DNA from: an uncultured Microbulbifer sp.
GTDB lineage: Bacteria > Pseudomonadota > Gammaproteobacteria > Pseudomonadales > Cellvibrionaceae
NCBI RefSeq assembly: GCF_947498635.1
Contig: NZ_CANMKV010000001.1
Span: 124,001-188,000 of the forward strand
Length of the DNA: 64,000 nucleotides
Direction: 5' to 3'
The notes beneath the pieces are model-generated. The model was not told where the DNA came from, ran no database searches, and worked only from the letters and a program-made list of their open reading frames with translations. The number at the start of each line of letters is the position of its first letter. The stretch's first letter is position 1. The translations under genes and the position numbers were made by a program. Positions 52,092 through 59,634 of this stretch are shown here, in pieces.

Positions 52092-53593
52092 GCTGGTTAC
52101 TGGCCCTGCCTTTCCTGATACCGATCTTCACCGCGCTCGCTACTTTTCCAGCCCGCGCCAGGCCTCGTTTATGCGGCGTACTTTCGATTTTTGGCTGCAC
52201 TCTATTGCTTGTCGTGACAATTGCCATCCTAGTATTGGTGGAAAGCAATGGTACCCATGCGGCCCAGATGGGCGATTGGGCGGCACCTTTTGGTATCACC
52301 CTAGTGGCCGATCGGTTGAGCGCCGTTATGCTGTTGATCAGTGGCATCGTAGGGCTCTGTGTAGCCATATTCGCGCTGTCCGATATCGGTAAATACCGAG
52401 TTAAACTAGGTTTCCATAGTTTTTTTCAACTGCTATTGGCTGGGGTTTGTGGCAGCTTTATTACCGGAGATATCTTCAATTTGTATGTCTGGTTTGAAGT
52501 GATGCTGATCGCTTCTTTCGCGCTGCTGGTGCTCGGTGGGGATCGGATTCAACTGGATGGCGGAATTAAATATGTGGCACTGAACCTGGTCTCCACACTA
52601 TTGATGCTGACTTCAATCGGTATGATTTATGGATTGACCGGCACATTAAATATGGCGCAACTGCATATTTCCCTGGCTGCAGTGGATAACCCCGCAGCAG
52701 TTTCTACGCTGGCCGTTTTATTTATCTGTGCCTTTGGTATCAAGGCGGCAATTTTCCCACTGTTTTTTTGGCTGCCCGCTTCTTATCACGCGCCGCCAGT
52801 AGCGGTAACCGCCGTCTTTGCCGGCCTGCTCACCAAGGTCGGGGTCTACGCGCTGATTCGCACGTTCACCCTGATTTTTCCTAACGATCTGGGTTTTACC
52901 CACAGTATTTTATTGGGCACTGCCCTCCTCACTATGCTCACAGGCGTACTGGGTGCCGCGGCACACTATGAGTTTCGAAAAATTCTCGCCTTTCACATCA
53001 TTAGTCAGATTGGCTTTCTCGTGCTGGGCCTCGCCCTCAACTCACCACTGGCACTGGCTGGAGCCGTTTTTTACATGGTGCACAACATTGTCGCCAAGAC
53101 CAATTTGTTTCTCATCAGTGGTACGGCCCAGCGACTGACTGGCAGTTTCGAACTGAGTGAAATCGGAGGGATTTATCGAGCGAGCCCGCTGCTTTCCACT
53201 TTTTTCTTTATCGCCGCCTTTAGTCTGGCCGGCTTTCCGCCGCTATCGGGTTTCTGGGCCAAACTGTTGTTATTAAAGGCGAGTCTCGACCAAGCCGCCT
53301 ATTGGGTTGTTGTCGTGGCGCTGGTGACTGGTGTTCTGACTCTGTTCTCTATGAGTAAGATCTGGGCGGAGGCTTTTTTAAAGGCGCATCCGAAGGACTA
53401 TTGCAAATGTCTGGGAGATATTCCCCGATACGAACGCTATCAGCGCCTGTTGCCCGTAGCGCTGTTAGCGCTGATCACTTTGTTGCTCGGGCTGGTACCC
53501 GGGCCTTTTATTGATTACTCCCTGGCCGCAGCCGGAGAGTTGTTGGAGCCGGCGGGTTATCTTGGGGCTGTACTGGGTCTGCAGACCCAATAG
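52088..53593 (+). CDS. mrpD: Mrp antiporter subunit D, TTG start
   Basis: A 501-aa ND4/NuoN-like proton-conducting subunit with about 14 helices. Family landmarks: LYVWFEVMLIASFALLVLGG (TM5 Glu), IKAAIFPLFFWLPASYHAPPVAVTAVFAGLLTKVGVYALIR and HEFRK-like HYEFRKILAFHIISQIGFL. The start is a TTG overlapping the mrpC stop (TTGA, 52088-52091), a coupled junction; there is no nearby ATG. It is followed by mrpE after 17 bp. Confidence 0.95.
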   Translation: MSWLLALPFLIPIFTALATFPARARPRLCGVLSIFGCTLLLVVTIAILVLVESNGTHAAQMGDWAAPFGITLVADRLSAVMLLISGIVGLCVAIFALSDIGKYRVKLGFHSFFQLLLAGVCGSFITGDIFNLYVWFEVMLIASFALLVLGGDRIQLDGGIKYVALNLVSTLLMLTSIGMIYGLTGTLNMAQLHISLAAVDNPAAVSTLAVLFICAFGIKAAIFPLFFWLPASYHAPPVAVTAVFAGLLTKVGVYALIRTFTLIFPNDLGFTHSILLGTALLTMLTGVLGAAAHYEFRKILAFHIISQIGFLVLGLALNSPLALAGAVFYMVHNIVAKTNLFLISGTAQRLTGSFELSEIGGIYRASPLLSTFFFIAAFSLAGFPPLSGFWAKLLLLKASLDQAAYWVVVVALVTGVLTLFSMSKIWAEAFLKAHPKDYCKCLGDIPRYERYQRLLPVALLALITLLLGLVPGPFIDYSLAAAGELLEPAGYLGAVLGLQTQ

Positions 53594-53610
53594 GCTGGGG
53601 AGCACAGATC

Positions 53611-54084
53611 ATGCGCGTTTTTTTACTCAATCTGATATTGGCCATCAGCTGGTCAGCTCTGACCGGTAATGCAACGCTGGTCAATTTCTGCTTCGGCTTT
53701 TTTATCGGCTATCTGGCATTGCGGGTTTCGCCAAAAATCCCAGAGGGCACCAAGTATTTTCAACGTCTGCCGCGCTTAATCCGTCTGGCCAGCTTTTTTA
53801 TCCAGGAGCTGGTACTTTCAAGCCTGCGCGCCACAATCGAGGTATTTTCCCCAAAGCTGCAAAGCCGCCCACTGGTGGTGCGAATTCCTCTGGAGATTAC
53901 CGACCAAACTCAGATTTTTATACTCGCCAATCTGATTTCACTCACACCCGGCACAGTAGTGCTTGAGATAACTCCTGATAATTCAGAGCTTTTTGTACAC
54001 ACCATGTTTGTGGACGATCCAGACATTTTCCGCGAGGAAATCCACCTCGGTTTTGAAAAACGCGTGCGGGAGGCCTTTTCCTGA
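53611..54084 (+). CDS. mrpE: Mrp antiporter subunit E
   Basis: A 157-aa subunit. Two N-terminal helices (FLLNLILAISWSALTGN; LVNFCFGFFIGYLAL) precede the cytoplasmic domain with the family motif ISLTPGTVVLEITPDNSELFVHTM. The TGA shares a base with the mrpF ATG (TGATG). Confidence 0.94.
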   Translation: MRVFLLNLILAISWSALTGNATLVNFCFGFFIGYLALRVSPKIPEGTKYFQRLPRLIRLASFFIQELVLSSLRATIEVFSPKLQSRPLVVRIPLEITDQTQIFILANLISLTPGTVVLEITPDNSELFVHTMFVDDPDIFREEIHLGFEKRVREAFS

Positions 54085-54422
54085 TGCACAGCACCATCGT
54101 CGATATAAACGCGCCAGTTATCGTAATGGCCATTAATATCTCTTCACTGATTATGCTACTGGCACTGGCGATGTGCTTTATGCGTATTTTCATCGGCCCA
54201 ACACTGGCGGATCGAGTCGTTGCTCTCGATGTACTGAATATTCTCGCGGTGGCTTACTGTGCACTCTTGGCGATTGCCTCAGGGCAACCGGTATACCTGA
54301 GCGCGGCTATTGCTCTGGCGCTGGTGGCTTTCCTGGTGAGTGTCGCCTTTGCCCGATTTATTGAAAAAAGCGGTAAAAAAACGGTACTAAACGAGGGGGG
54401 CCGCGACGGTGGTTTTCGATGA
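54084..54422 (+). CDS. mrpF: Mrp antiporter subunit F
   Basis: A 112-aa, three-helix subunit. MCFMRIFIGPTLADRVVALDVLN is the MnhF signature, including the conserved Asp in DRVVALD. It overlaps mrpG by 14 bp at the 3' end. Confidence 0.94.
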   Translation: MHSTIVDINAPVIVMAINISSLIMLLALAMCFMRIFIGPTLADRVVALDVLNILAVAYCALLAIASGQPVYLSAAIALALVAFLVSVAFARFIEKSGKKTVLNEGGRDGGFR

Positions 54423-54753
54423 AGTGTTTATTGCCGCGCTGTTACTGGTAGGCAGCCTTTTCGGCTTTAGTGCCGCTTTAGGTCTGTTGCGGATGCCGGA
54501 CTTCTACACGCGTATGAGCACCTCGGGTAAAGCCGCTACGCTGTGCTGTGGCCTGTTACTCGGCGGGGTAGCGGCCATGTTCCACGACACCCAAGTAACA
54601 GCACGCGCTGTGGCAGCCCTGCTGTTTCTCTTGTTCACTGTGCCGATCGGGGTGCATATGATTGCCCGCGCCGCCTATCGGGTGGGTACACCGATGTGGC
54701 GGGGCAGGACCGCCAAACCCCGCTTCAAAAATCCGAAGCGGGATCTGAAGTAG
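54409..54753 (+). CDS. mrpG: Mrp antiporter subunit G, GTG start
   Basis: A 114-aa, three-helix subunit ending the operon. LLLVGSLFGFSAALGLLRMPDFYTRMSTSGKAATL matches MnhG (conserved RMPDFYTRM and K). The GTG at 54409 lies inside the end of mrpF. It is convergent with purK, whose stop is only 20 bp away. Confidence 0.94.
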   Translation: MVFDEVFIAALLLVGSLFGFSAALGLLRMPDFYTRMSTSGKAATLCCGLLLGGVAAMFHDTQVTARAVAALLFLLFTVPIGVHMIARAAYRVGTPMWRGRTAKPRFKNPKRDLK

Positions 54754-54773
54754 GCCCTCCCCCTGGGCACCTA

Positions 54774-55871
54774 CTACTGGTAGAGATCGGCAATAATCGC
54801 CTCACTGCGCTTTGCCAGCTGTATGTCGCAGTTATCCAACAACAGCACATGACCCATCTTGCGACCACGGCGCAGACTTTTGCCGTAGAGCCAAACGCCA
54901 TCATTATTGCCGGAGGGCGGGCGGTCAATGCCGAGCATATTGACCATCGCAGCTGGCCGCGGGCAGTCCGTCTCTCCCAATGGCATATCTAATATCGCCC
55001 GCAAATGGTTGGCAAACTGGCTAGTGGATGCGCCCGCCAGAGTCCAGTGGCCGCTGTTGTGTACCCTTGGGGCAATTTCATTAACCACGAGACCGTCGTC
55101 GGTCACAAAACATTCCAACGAAAGTACGCCCACATAGTCCCAATCGTCCATCAGCTTTTGCAGATAGGCTCGAGCCCTGGCCAATAACTGCGCGTTCGAA
55201 AAGGGCGCTTTTGAGAGTAAAAGTGTGCCCTGGCGGTGCAGGTTCTCCGTCAGCGGGTAAGTCTTCACTTCTCCGGAAACCGAGCGGGCACCAATCAGGG
55301 ATACCTCACAGGAAAATGCGACCGAGGCCTCCACTACACAAGGCAGATTTTGCGCCTCTTCAACGGCTTCGCGTAACTGTGCAGCGTCCTTCACCCGCCA
55401 CTGATTCTTGCCGTCGTAGCCATTTTCACAGCTTTTAATAAATGCCGGATAGCCGACGGTATCCAGCGCGCGCTGTAAGGCTTCGCGTCCCTGAGCCGGC
55501 ATAAACGTGGCAACTGGCAAACCACTTTCGCTGAGCGCACATTTTTCCCGCAGGCGGTGCTGGGCTTTCTCAAACACATGGGGGTCGGGGTAAACCGGGC
55601 AAAAGCGCTGTAAATCTCTCAGTAGCTGCACATCCACCTGCTCGCGCTCGGCGGTAATCACCTCCGGGCAGCCCAGAGCACGATAGAGCTGCTCGCCACT
55701 ATCGCCTCCCTCCAACCTCACCAGGGTACCGAGGCCCTCAACGCAGCCGGCATCCTCATCCCGCTCGGCGAGGAAGCTGAATGTTATGCCGAGGGACTCC
55801 CCCTCTTGGGCCATCATCTGTGCCAATTGCCCACAGCCGACAATCGCGATATGTCTGGTGCCTTTGTTCAC
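54774..55871 (-). CDS. purK: N5-carboxyaminoimidazole ribonucleotide synthase
   Basis: Uses ATP and bicarbonate to convert AIR to N5-CAIR in purine synthesis (EC 6.3.4.18). It is an ATP-grasp protein of 365 aa: HIAIVGCGQLAQMMAQEGESLGI is the N-terminal Rossmann-like part, FIKSCENGYDGKNQWRV the ATP-grasp glycine loop region, and NEIAPRVHNSGHWTLAGASTSQF the PurK signature. It lies 5 bp downstream of purE, whose product acts next, and in one line with a bicarbonate transporter gene, the source of its substrate. Confidence 0.96.
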   Translation of the reverse strand: MNKGTRHIAIVGCGQLAQMMAQEGESLGITFSFLAERDEDAGCVEGLGTLVRLEGGDSGEQLYRALGCPEVITAEREQVDVQLLRDLQRFCPVYPDPHVFEKAQHRLREKCALSESGLPVATFMPAQGREALQRALDTVGYPAFIKSCENGYDGKNQWRVKDAAQLREAVEEAQNLPCVVEASVAFSCEVSLIGARSVSGEVKTYPLTENLHRQGTLLLSKAPFSNAQLLARARAYLQKLMDDWDYVGVLSLECFVTDDGLVVNEIAPRVHNSGHWTLAGASTSQFANHLRAILDMPLGETDCPRPAAMVNMLGIDRPPSGNNDGVWLYGKSLRRGRKMGHVLLLDNCDIQLAKRSEAIIADLYQ

Positions 55872-55876
55872 GGCCC

Positions 55877-56368
55877 TTACTCCACTGAGAGGGGGACCTG
55901 ATCACTTTGGCGCTCACGCCAGGCGATCAGTCGCTGTTGCAACTCGCTATCCGCCAGAGACAGCATCTGCGCCGCCATCAAGCCCGCGTTAAAAGCACCG
56001 GAGGCACCCACCGCCTGGGTCGCCACAGCCACGCCTTTGGGCATCTGCACGATGGAAAGCAAACTGTCCATTCCAGTCATAAAGCGGCTCTCCACCGGCA
56101 CCGCTATCACCGGCAGCGGACTCATGGCCGCAATCATACCGGGCAGGTGCGCGGAGCCACCGGCGCCGGCGATAATCACCTGGGTACCCTTTTTATGGGC
56201 CTCATTGGCGAATTCCACCAGGCGCTGGGGGGTTCTGTGGGCCGAGACAACCGCCGTGGCGAAAGGCACTTCCAGTTCGCTCAGAGGCTTGGTGGCGTTT
56301 GCCATGGTGGCCCAGTCCGAGCGCGATCCCATAACAATGGTGACTTTTTCAAATGGCAGTGATTTCAC
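55877..56368 (-). CDS. purE: N5-CAIR mutase (class I PurE)
   Basis: Moves the carboxyl group of N5-CAIR to give CAIR (EC 5.4.99.18). The 163 aa contain VTIVMGSRSDWATM (substrate phosphate loop), VVSAHRTP with the catalytic His (about residue 45) and IIAGAGGSAHLPGMIAA. The class I signature SAHRTP and the presence of purK agree. It starts 6 bp after the SbtA-type transporter stop and is followed by purK after 5 bp, so these are co-transcribed. Confidence 0.97.
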   Translation of the reverse strand: MKSLPFEKVTIVMGSRSDWATMANATKPLSELEVPFATAVVSAHRTPQRLVEFANEAHKKGTQVIIAGAGGSAHLPGMIAAMSPLPVIAVPVESRFMTGMDSLLSIVQMPKGVAVATQAVGASGAFNAGLMAAQMLSLADSELQQRLIAWRERQSDQVPLSVE

Positions 56369-56374
56369 TTGCTG

Positions 56375-57304
56375 TTAACTCCAGTGTTGAACAAGCGCCA
56401 GGTAGACGGGGATCGCTACCAGGACATTGAAAGGAAAAGTAATCGCCAGGGACAGAGTGATGGATACACTGGCGTTGGCCTTTGGCAGTGCTACGGACAT
56501 GGCCGCCGGCACTGCAATATAAGAGGCACTGCTGCCGAGCACCGCCAGCAGGAAGATACCGCCCGCGGAGAGACCCAGCAGTATCCCCAGAGCGCCCCCG
56601 GCGGCGCCCCCGAGCAGAGGCATGAAAATGCCAAAACTCAGTAGGAAAACGCCCTGCCCGCGCACATCGGCAAGGCGCGCCGCTGCAACCCGGCCCATTT
56701 CGAGCAGGAACAGGGCCAGTACTCCGTGGAAAAGTTGGCCGAAGAAAGGCATCACCGCGGTGGTGCGCTCTCCCGCCCAGGCACCAATCGCAATACCGCC
56801 TATCAGGAGAAGCACACCCTGATTACAGGTCAGCTCGTGAAGCAGTCGCCCCTTATTCGTGCCCTGCACCGATTTCCGCGCGAGGAGAATGCCCACGACA
56901 ATGGCGGGGACTTCCAGCAGAGCCACAAACAGAGGGAAATAAGCTTCATAATCGATGCCTTTCGCCTCCAGGAGCGCCACCGCTACCGCATAGGTAGCCA
57001 CACTGACTGAGCCGTAATGGGCAGCGGTGGCCGCCGCATCCAGGCGGGTCCACTGGCCAATCCAATACAGGAGCGGGAAGGCGACCAGCGGGAGAAGCGC
57101 ACCAAAGGCCAAGACCGCCAGGGATTGGGGGACCAGGGTGGAGGCAGAATACGCACTGAGTGCCGCGCCACCTTTCAACCCGATGGCCAGTAACAAGAAA
57201 ATCACACAGCTTTGGTAGAGGCCCGCCGGCAAACGCAGATCACTGCGTACCAGCTGCGCCAGTGCCCCCAGGATGAAAAAACCGACTACAACATCCAGCT
57301 GCAT
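56375..57304 (-). CDS. sbtA: SbtA-type sodium-dependent bicarbonate transporter
   Basis: An inner-membrane protein of 309 aa with two inverted five-helix repeats, characteristic of the SbtA/DUF897 family, which imports bicarbonate with Na+ in cyanobacteria. Recognisable pieces: LRLPAGLYQSCVIFLLLAIGLKGG near the N-terminus, HYGSVSVATYAVAVALLEAKGIDYEAYFPLFVALLEVPAIVVGILLA in the middle, and GSSASYIAVPAAMSVALPKAN near the C-terminus. It is packed between a small membrane-protein gene (2 bp upstream) and purE (6 bp downstream), which suggests it supplies bicarbonate for PurK. Transport has not been shown for most non-cyanobacterial members. Confidence 0.9.
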   Translation of the reverse strand: MQLDVVVGFFILGALAQLVRSDLRLPAGLYQSCVIFLLLAIGLKGGAALSAYSASTLVPQSLAVLAFGALLPLVAFPLLYWIGQWTRLDAAATAAHYGSVSVATYAVAVALLEAKGIDYEAYFPLFVALLEVPAIVVGILLARKSVQGTNKGRLLHELTCNQGVLLLIGGIAIGAWAGERTTAVMPFFGQLFHGVLALFLLEMGRVAAARLADVRGQGVFLLSFGIFMPLLGGAAGGALGILLGLSAGGIFLLAVLGSSASYIAVPAAMSVALPKANASVSITLSLAITFPFNVLVAIPVYLALVQHWS

Positions 57305-57306
57305 AA

Positions 57307-57510
57307 TCAGCGCTTCCGACGCCGGGACAGCGGCAGACGGATTCTCTGGGGTACCCGTTTCATTAGCAAGTAACCCATATTGGCCAGCAAGACCAACATC
57401 CCCACCGCCATAAGGGCAACCGCATCAATACCCACAAGCGCCAGTATCCAGCCAATGGACATAACCATCAGCCCAACTAACGCACCAAAATACAGTTGTG
57501 ACTTATGCAT
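57307..57510 (-). CDS. Small two-helix membrane protein upstream of sbtA (67 aa)
   Basis: From the ATG at 57510 (purine-rich GGGAGGGGGGCG upstream) it has two hydrophobic helices (LYFGALVGLMVMSIGWILALVG; AVALMAVGMLVLLANMGYLLM) and a strongly basic tail (KRVPQRIRLPLSRRRKR). The longer frame to 57528 lacks a ribosome site. Two bases separate it from sbtA, so it is the first gene of the sbtA-purE-purK unit. It differs from the soluble PII-like SbtB that usually partners SbtA, and its role is unknown. Confidence 0.7.
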   Translation of the reverse strand: MHKSQLYFGALVGLMVMSIGWILALVGIDAVALMAVGMLVLLANMGYLLMKRVPQRIRLPLSRRRKR

Positions 57511-57547
57511 GCAACGCCCCCCTCCCACTTAATTTGAAGTGGGCGCA

Positions 57548-57613
57548 TTATGGATAATGGTATTGATAGATAAAAATAGATAATTATTATGTTATCCATA
57601 AACTTTTATCTAT
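57548..57613. promoter_or_regulatory. Nested palindromes between sbtA unit and LysR gene
   Basis: TTATGGATAA (57548-57557) is the exact inverted copy of TTATCCATAA (57592-57601). ATAGATAAAA (57566-57575) is the exact inverted copy of TTTTATCTAT (57604-57613). Two interleaved 10-bp pairs, AT-rich, centred between divergent starts, are what one expects for LysR-regulator binding sites (recognition and activation sites). Confidence 0.75.
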
Positions 57614-57636
57614 ATTGAGTAGAATACAGGTGCTTC

Positions 57637-58590
57637 ATGCCTACCAGTAGAGCCCACGCCCGTATCGGAACCGCCAGACAGTTAGAGATTTTGCTCACCG
57701 TTTTTGAGCAACGCAGTATCAGTGCCGCCGCTAAAACCCTGCACCTTACCCAGCCCAGTGTTTCCATGCAGCTGGCCAAACTCTCCGCCGCCGTGGGCCT
57801 GCCTCTCTACTATGCGGTGGGAAAGCAGCTGGAATTTACCGAGGCTGGTCTTACTCTGGTGGATAGTGCCCGCGAGATTCTCAAAAGCTACGAGTATCTG
57901 GAGTTAAAGCTGGCCAAACTGCGCGGGCTGGAGACTGGCCGCCTGCAACTGGCAGTGGTCACCACCGCCAAGTACTTTATCCCGCACCTGATCGGCGAGT
58001 TTTACGAGCAGCACCCACAGCTGGATATTCTCTTCCGTGTGGGTAACCGCCAGCAGATCATTGACTATACCGGCGAGGATGAAGACGATTTTTACGTTTT
58101 TAGTCACCCTCCAAAGAATCCCGACCTTGAGTTGGTGGAATTCCTGCCCAATCGCCTCCTGGCCATTGCCCCGGAAAAACACCCGCTTGCGGGCAGAGGA
58201 AAAATATCTCTACAGGAATTTGCCAGCTGCCCATTCCTACGCCGGGAAGAGGGCTCTGGCACTCGACACGCCATCGAGCGCTTTCTGCAAAAGCAAAAGA
58301 TCGATCTCAATATCCGCATGACCATTGAGAGCAATGAGGCGATTAAGCATGCGGTTATGTCGGGCCTAGGCGTCTCCATTCTCTCCGAACACACGCTCGC
58401 CTTCGGCGGGCACTCCGGCCTTGCCATCCTCGAGGTAGAGGCACTCCCCATCATTACCCACTGGTACCTAGCCAGGCGAAAATCCCGCCCACTGTCACCT
58501 GCAGCCTTAGAATTCTTGGAATACGCGCGCAATTTGGAAACCGTTCCGGAGGAGAGCGGCCTTACTTGGCCACTACCGCCAAATTCATAA
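57637..58590 (+). CDS. LysR-family regulator, CbbR-like
   Basis: A full-length LTTR of 317 aa. The winged helix ARQLEILLTVFEQRSISAAAKTLHLTQPSVSMQLAKLSAAVG resembles CbbR/CmpR, LysR proteins that control CO2 fixation or bicarbonate transport genes; FRVGNRQQIIDYTGEDEDDFYVFSHPPKNPDLE shows the CbbR-type effector-binding region. It is divergent from the small-protein/sbtA/purEK unit with paired palindromes in between, so it likely regulates that unit in response to inorganic-carbon status. The specific effector is inference. Confidence 0.92.
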   Translation: MPTSRAHARIGTARQLEILLTVFEQRSISAAAKTLHLTQPSVSMQLAKLSAAVGLPLYYAVGKQLEFTEAGLTLVDSAREILKSYEYLELKLAKLRGLETGRLQLAVVTTAKYFIPHLIGEFYEQHPQLDILFRVGNRQQIIDYTGEDEDDFYVFSHPPKNPDLELVEFLPNRLLAIAPEKHPLAGRGKISLQEFASCPFLRREEGSGTRHAIERFLQKQKIDLNIRMTIESNEAIKHAVMSGLGVSILSEHTLAFGGHSGLAILEVEALPIITHWYLARRKSRPLSPAALEFLEYARNLETVPEESGLTWPLPPNS

Positions 58591-58843
58591 CGAATCACAA
58601 AAAAATCAACAAAGCTTTATTAACAGATCCCCCTATTTACGGATGTCGACGTAAAAGTTACCGAGGCATCCAATGGCCACAGACAAAAACTCCCGCTTTA
58701 ATTCTCGTCAAATTTACGGCGTTCTCGCTGAATCCTGCTACTTTTTGGTTACCTGCCGGTGAGCCCAAAAACTCCGGGGGCAAGGTAGTTGGTAATAATA
58801 AATGACGCCCAGTCGTCATCGATTTTCACGGAAGGGAATGGTG
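58591..58843. other. Intergenic region before the second ompW
   Basis: No gene. A weak forward frame (58566-58805) has no ribosome site and continues the LysR 3' end out of frame. Confidence 0.4.
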
Positions 58844-59608
58844 ATGAAAATCCAGGGAAAAATTTGCAGAGTTTTCGTATTTCTTTTAGCGACAAGCGCA
58901 ACCTATACGGAAGCCCAAGAGGATTGGCGTAACATCGACTGGGGCGAATTTATGGTGCGTATTGGTCTCAGTTATGTCGCGCCCAATGACGCGGGAACAT
59001 CGCTCAAATACCGAGTGCTGCAACAGTGGGATTTATACAACACCACCTGGGAATTAGACACCGCACAAACCTGGCAGATCTCTGGAGTTTGGCGCCCCTC
59101 CGATCGCTGGGGTTTCGAGCTGATGCATATCAATAGCGCTTCTTATGGTGTCTCTCTGGATAATTTTACCGGCAACACCGGCAGCAGCCAGATCAAACTG
59201 GGTGACTTTAAAGCATCGACCACCCTGGCCTTTGCCAACTGGTATTTTCTGGACCCCAGCTATATAGCCCGCCCCTACCTCGGCGCCGGAATTAATTATA
59301 CAGATTTTCACACCGTTTCTATTAGCCGCCAATTTAACGAATACCTGATCGATTCCGATATGTCAGTCGCACCAGGCTCCTTCAATATGGGGCATTCTTG
59401 GGACTGGGCTCTTCAAGGCGGTGTTGATTTCAACTTGGATTTTCGTCAGTTTCAGTATCCATTACTAATTAATCTGGCCGCCCTTTACTACTTATCGGAT
59501 ACCGACCCCACAGTAAATTTCCCCACCGAATTGGGTTCTGACCGACTGTATGCTCACTTTGATTACGACCCCTGGATTCTCAATCTTGGGGTTGGTACAA
59601 AATTTTGA
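58844..59608 (+). CDS. OmpW-family outer membrane protein (second copy)
   Basis: A diverged OmpW of 254 aa. GGAAGGGA six bases before the ATG at 58844 sets the start (MKIQGKICRVFVFLLATSAT, a signal peptide ending near TEAQ). WGEFMVRIGLSYVAPNDAGT is the N-terminal family motif; YLGAGINYTDFH and the final ...LNLGVGTKF fit the 8-strand barrel with terminal Phe. The next gene, an autotransporter, starts 26-41 bp downstream, so the two outer-membrane proteins are probably made together. Confidence 0.9.
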   Translation: MKIQGKICRVFVFLLATSATYTEAQEDWRNIDWGEFMVRIGLSYVAPNDAGTSLKYRVLQQWDLYNTTWELDTAQTWQISGVWRPSDRWGFELMHINSASYGVSLDNFTGNTGSSQIKLGDFKASTTLAFANWYFLDPSYIARPYLGAGINYTDFHTVSISRQFNEYLIDSDMSVAPGSFNMGHSWDWALQGGVDFNLDFRQFQYPLLINLAALYYLSDTDPTVNFPTELGSDRLYAHFDYDPWILNLGVGTKF

Positions 59609-59634
59609 GGATCATTATTTCGTATACCTAATCA

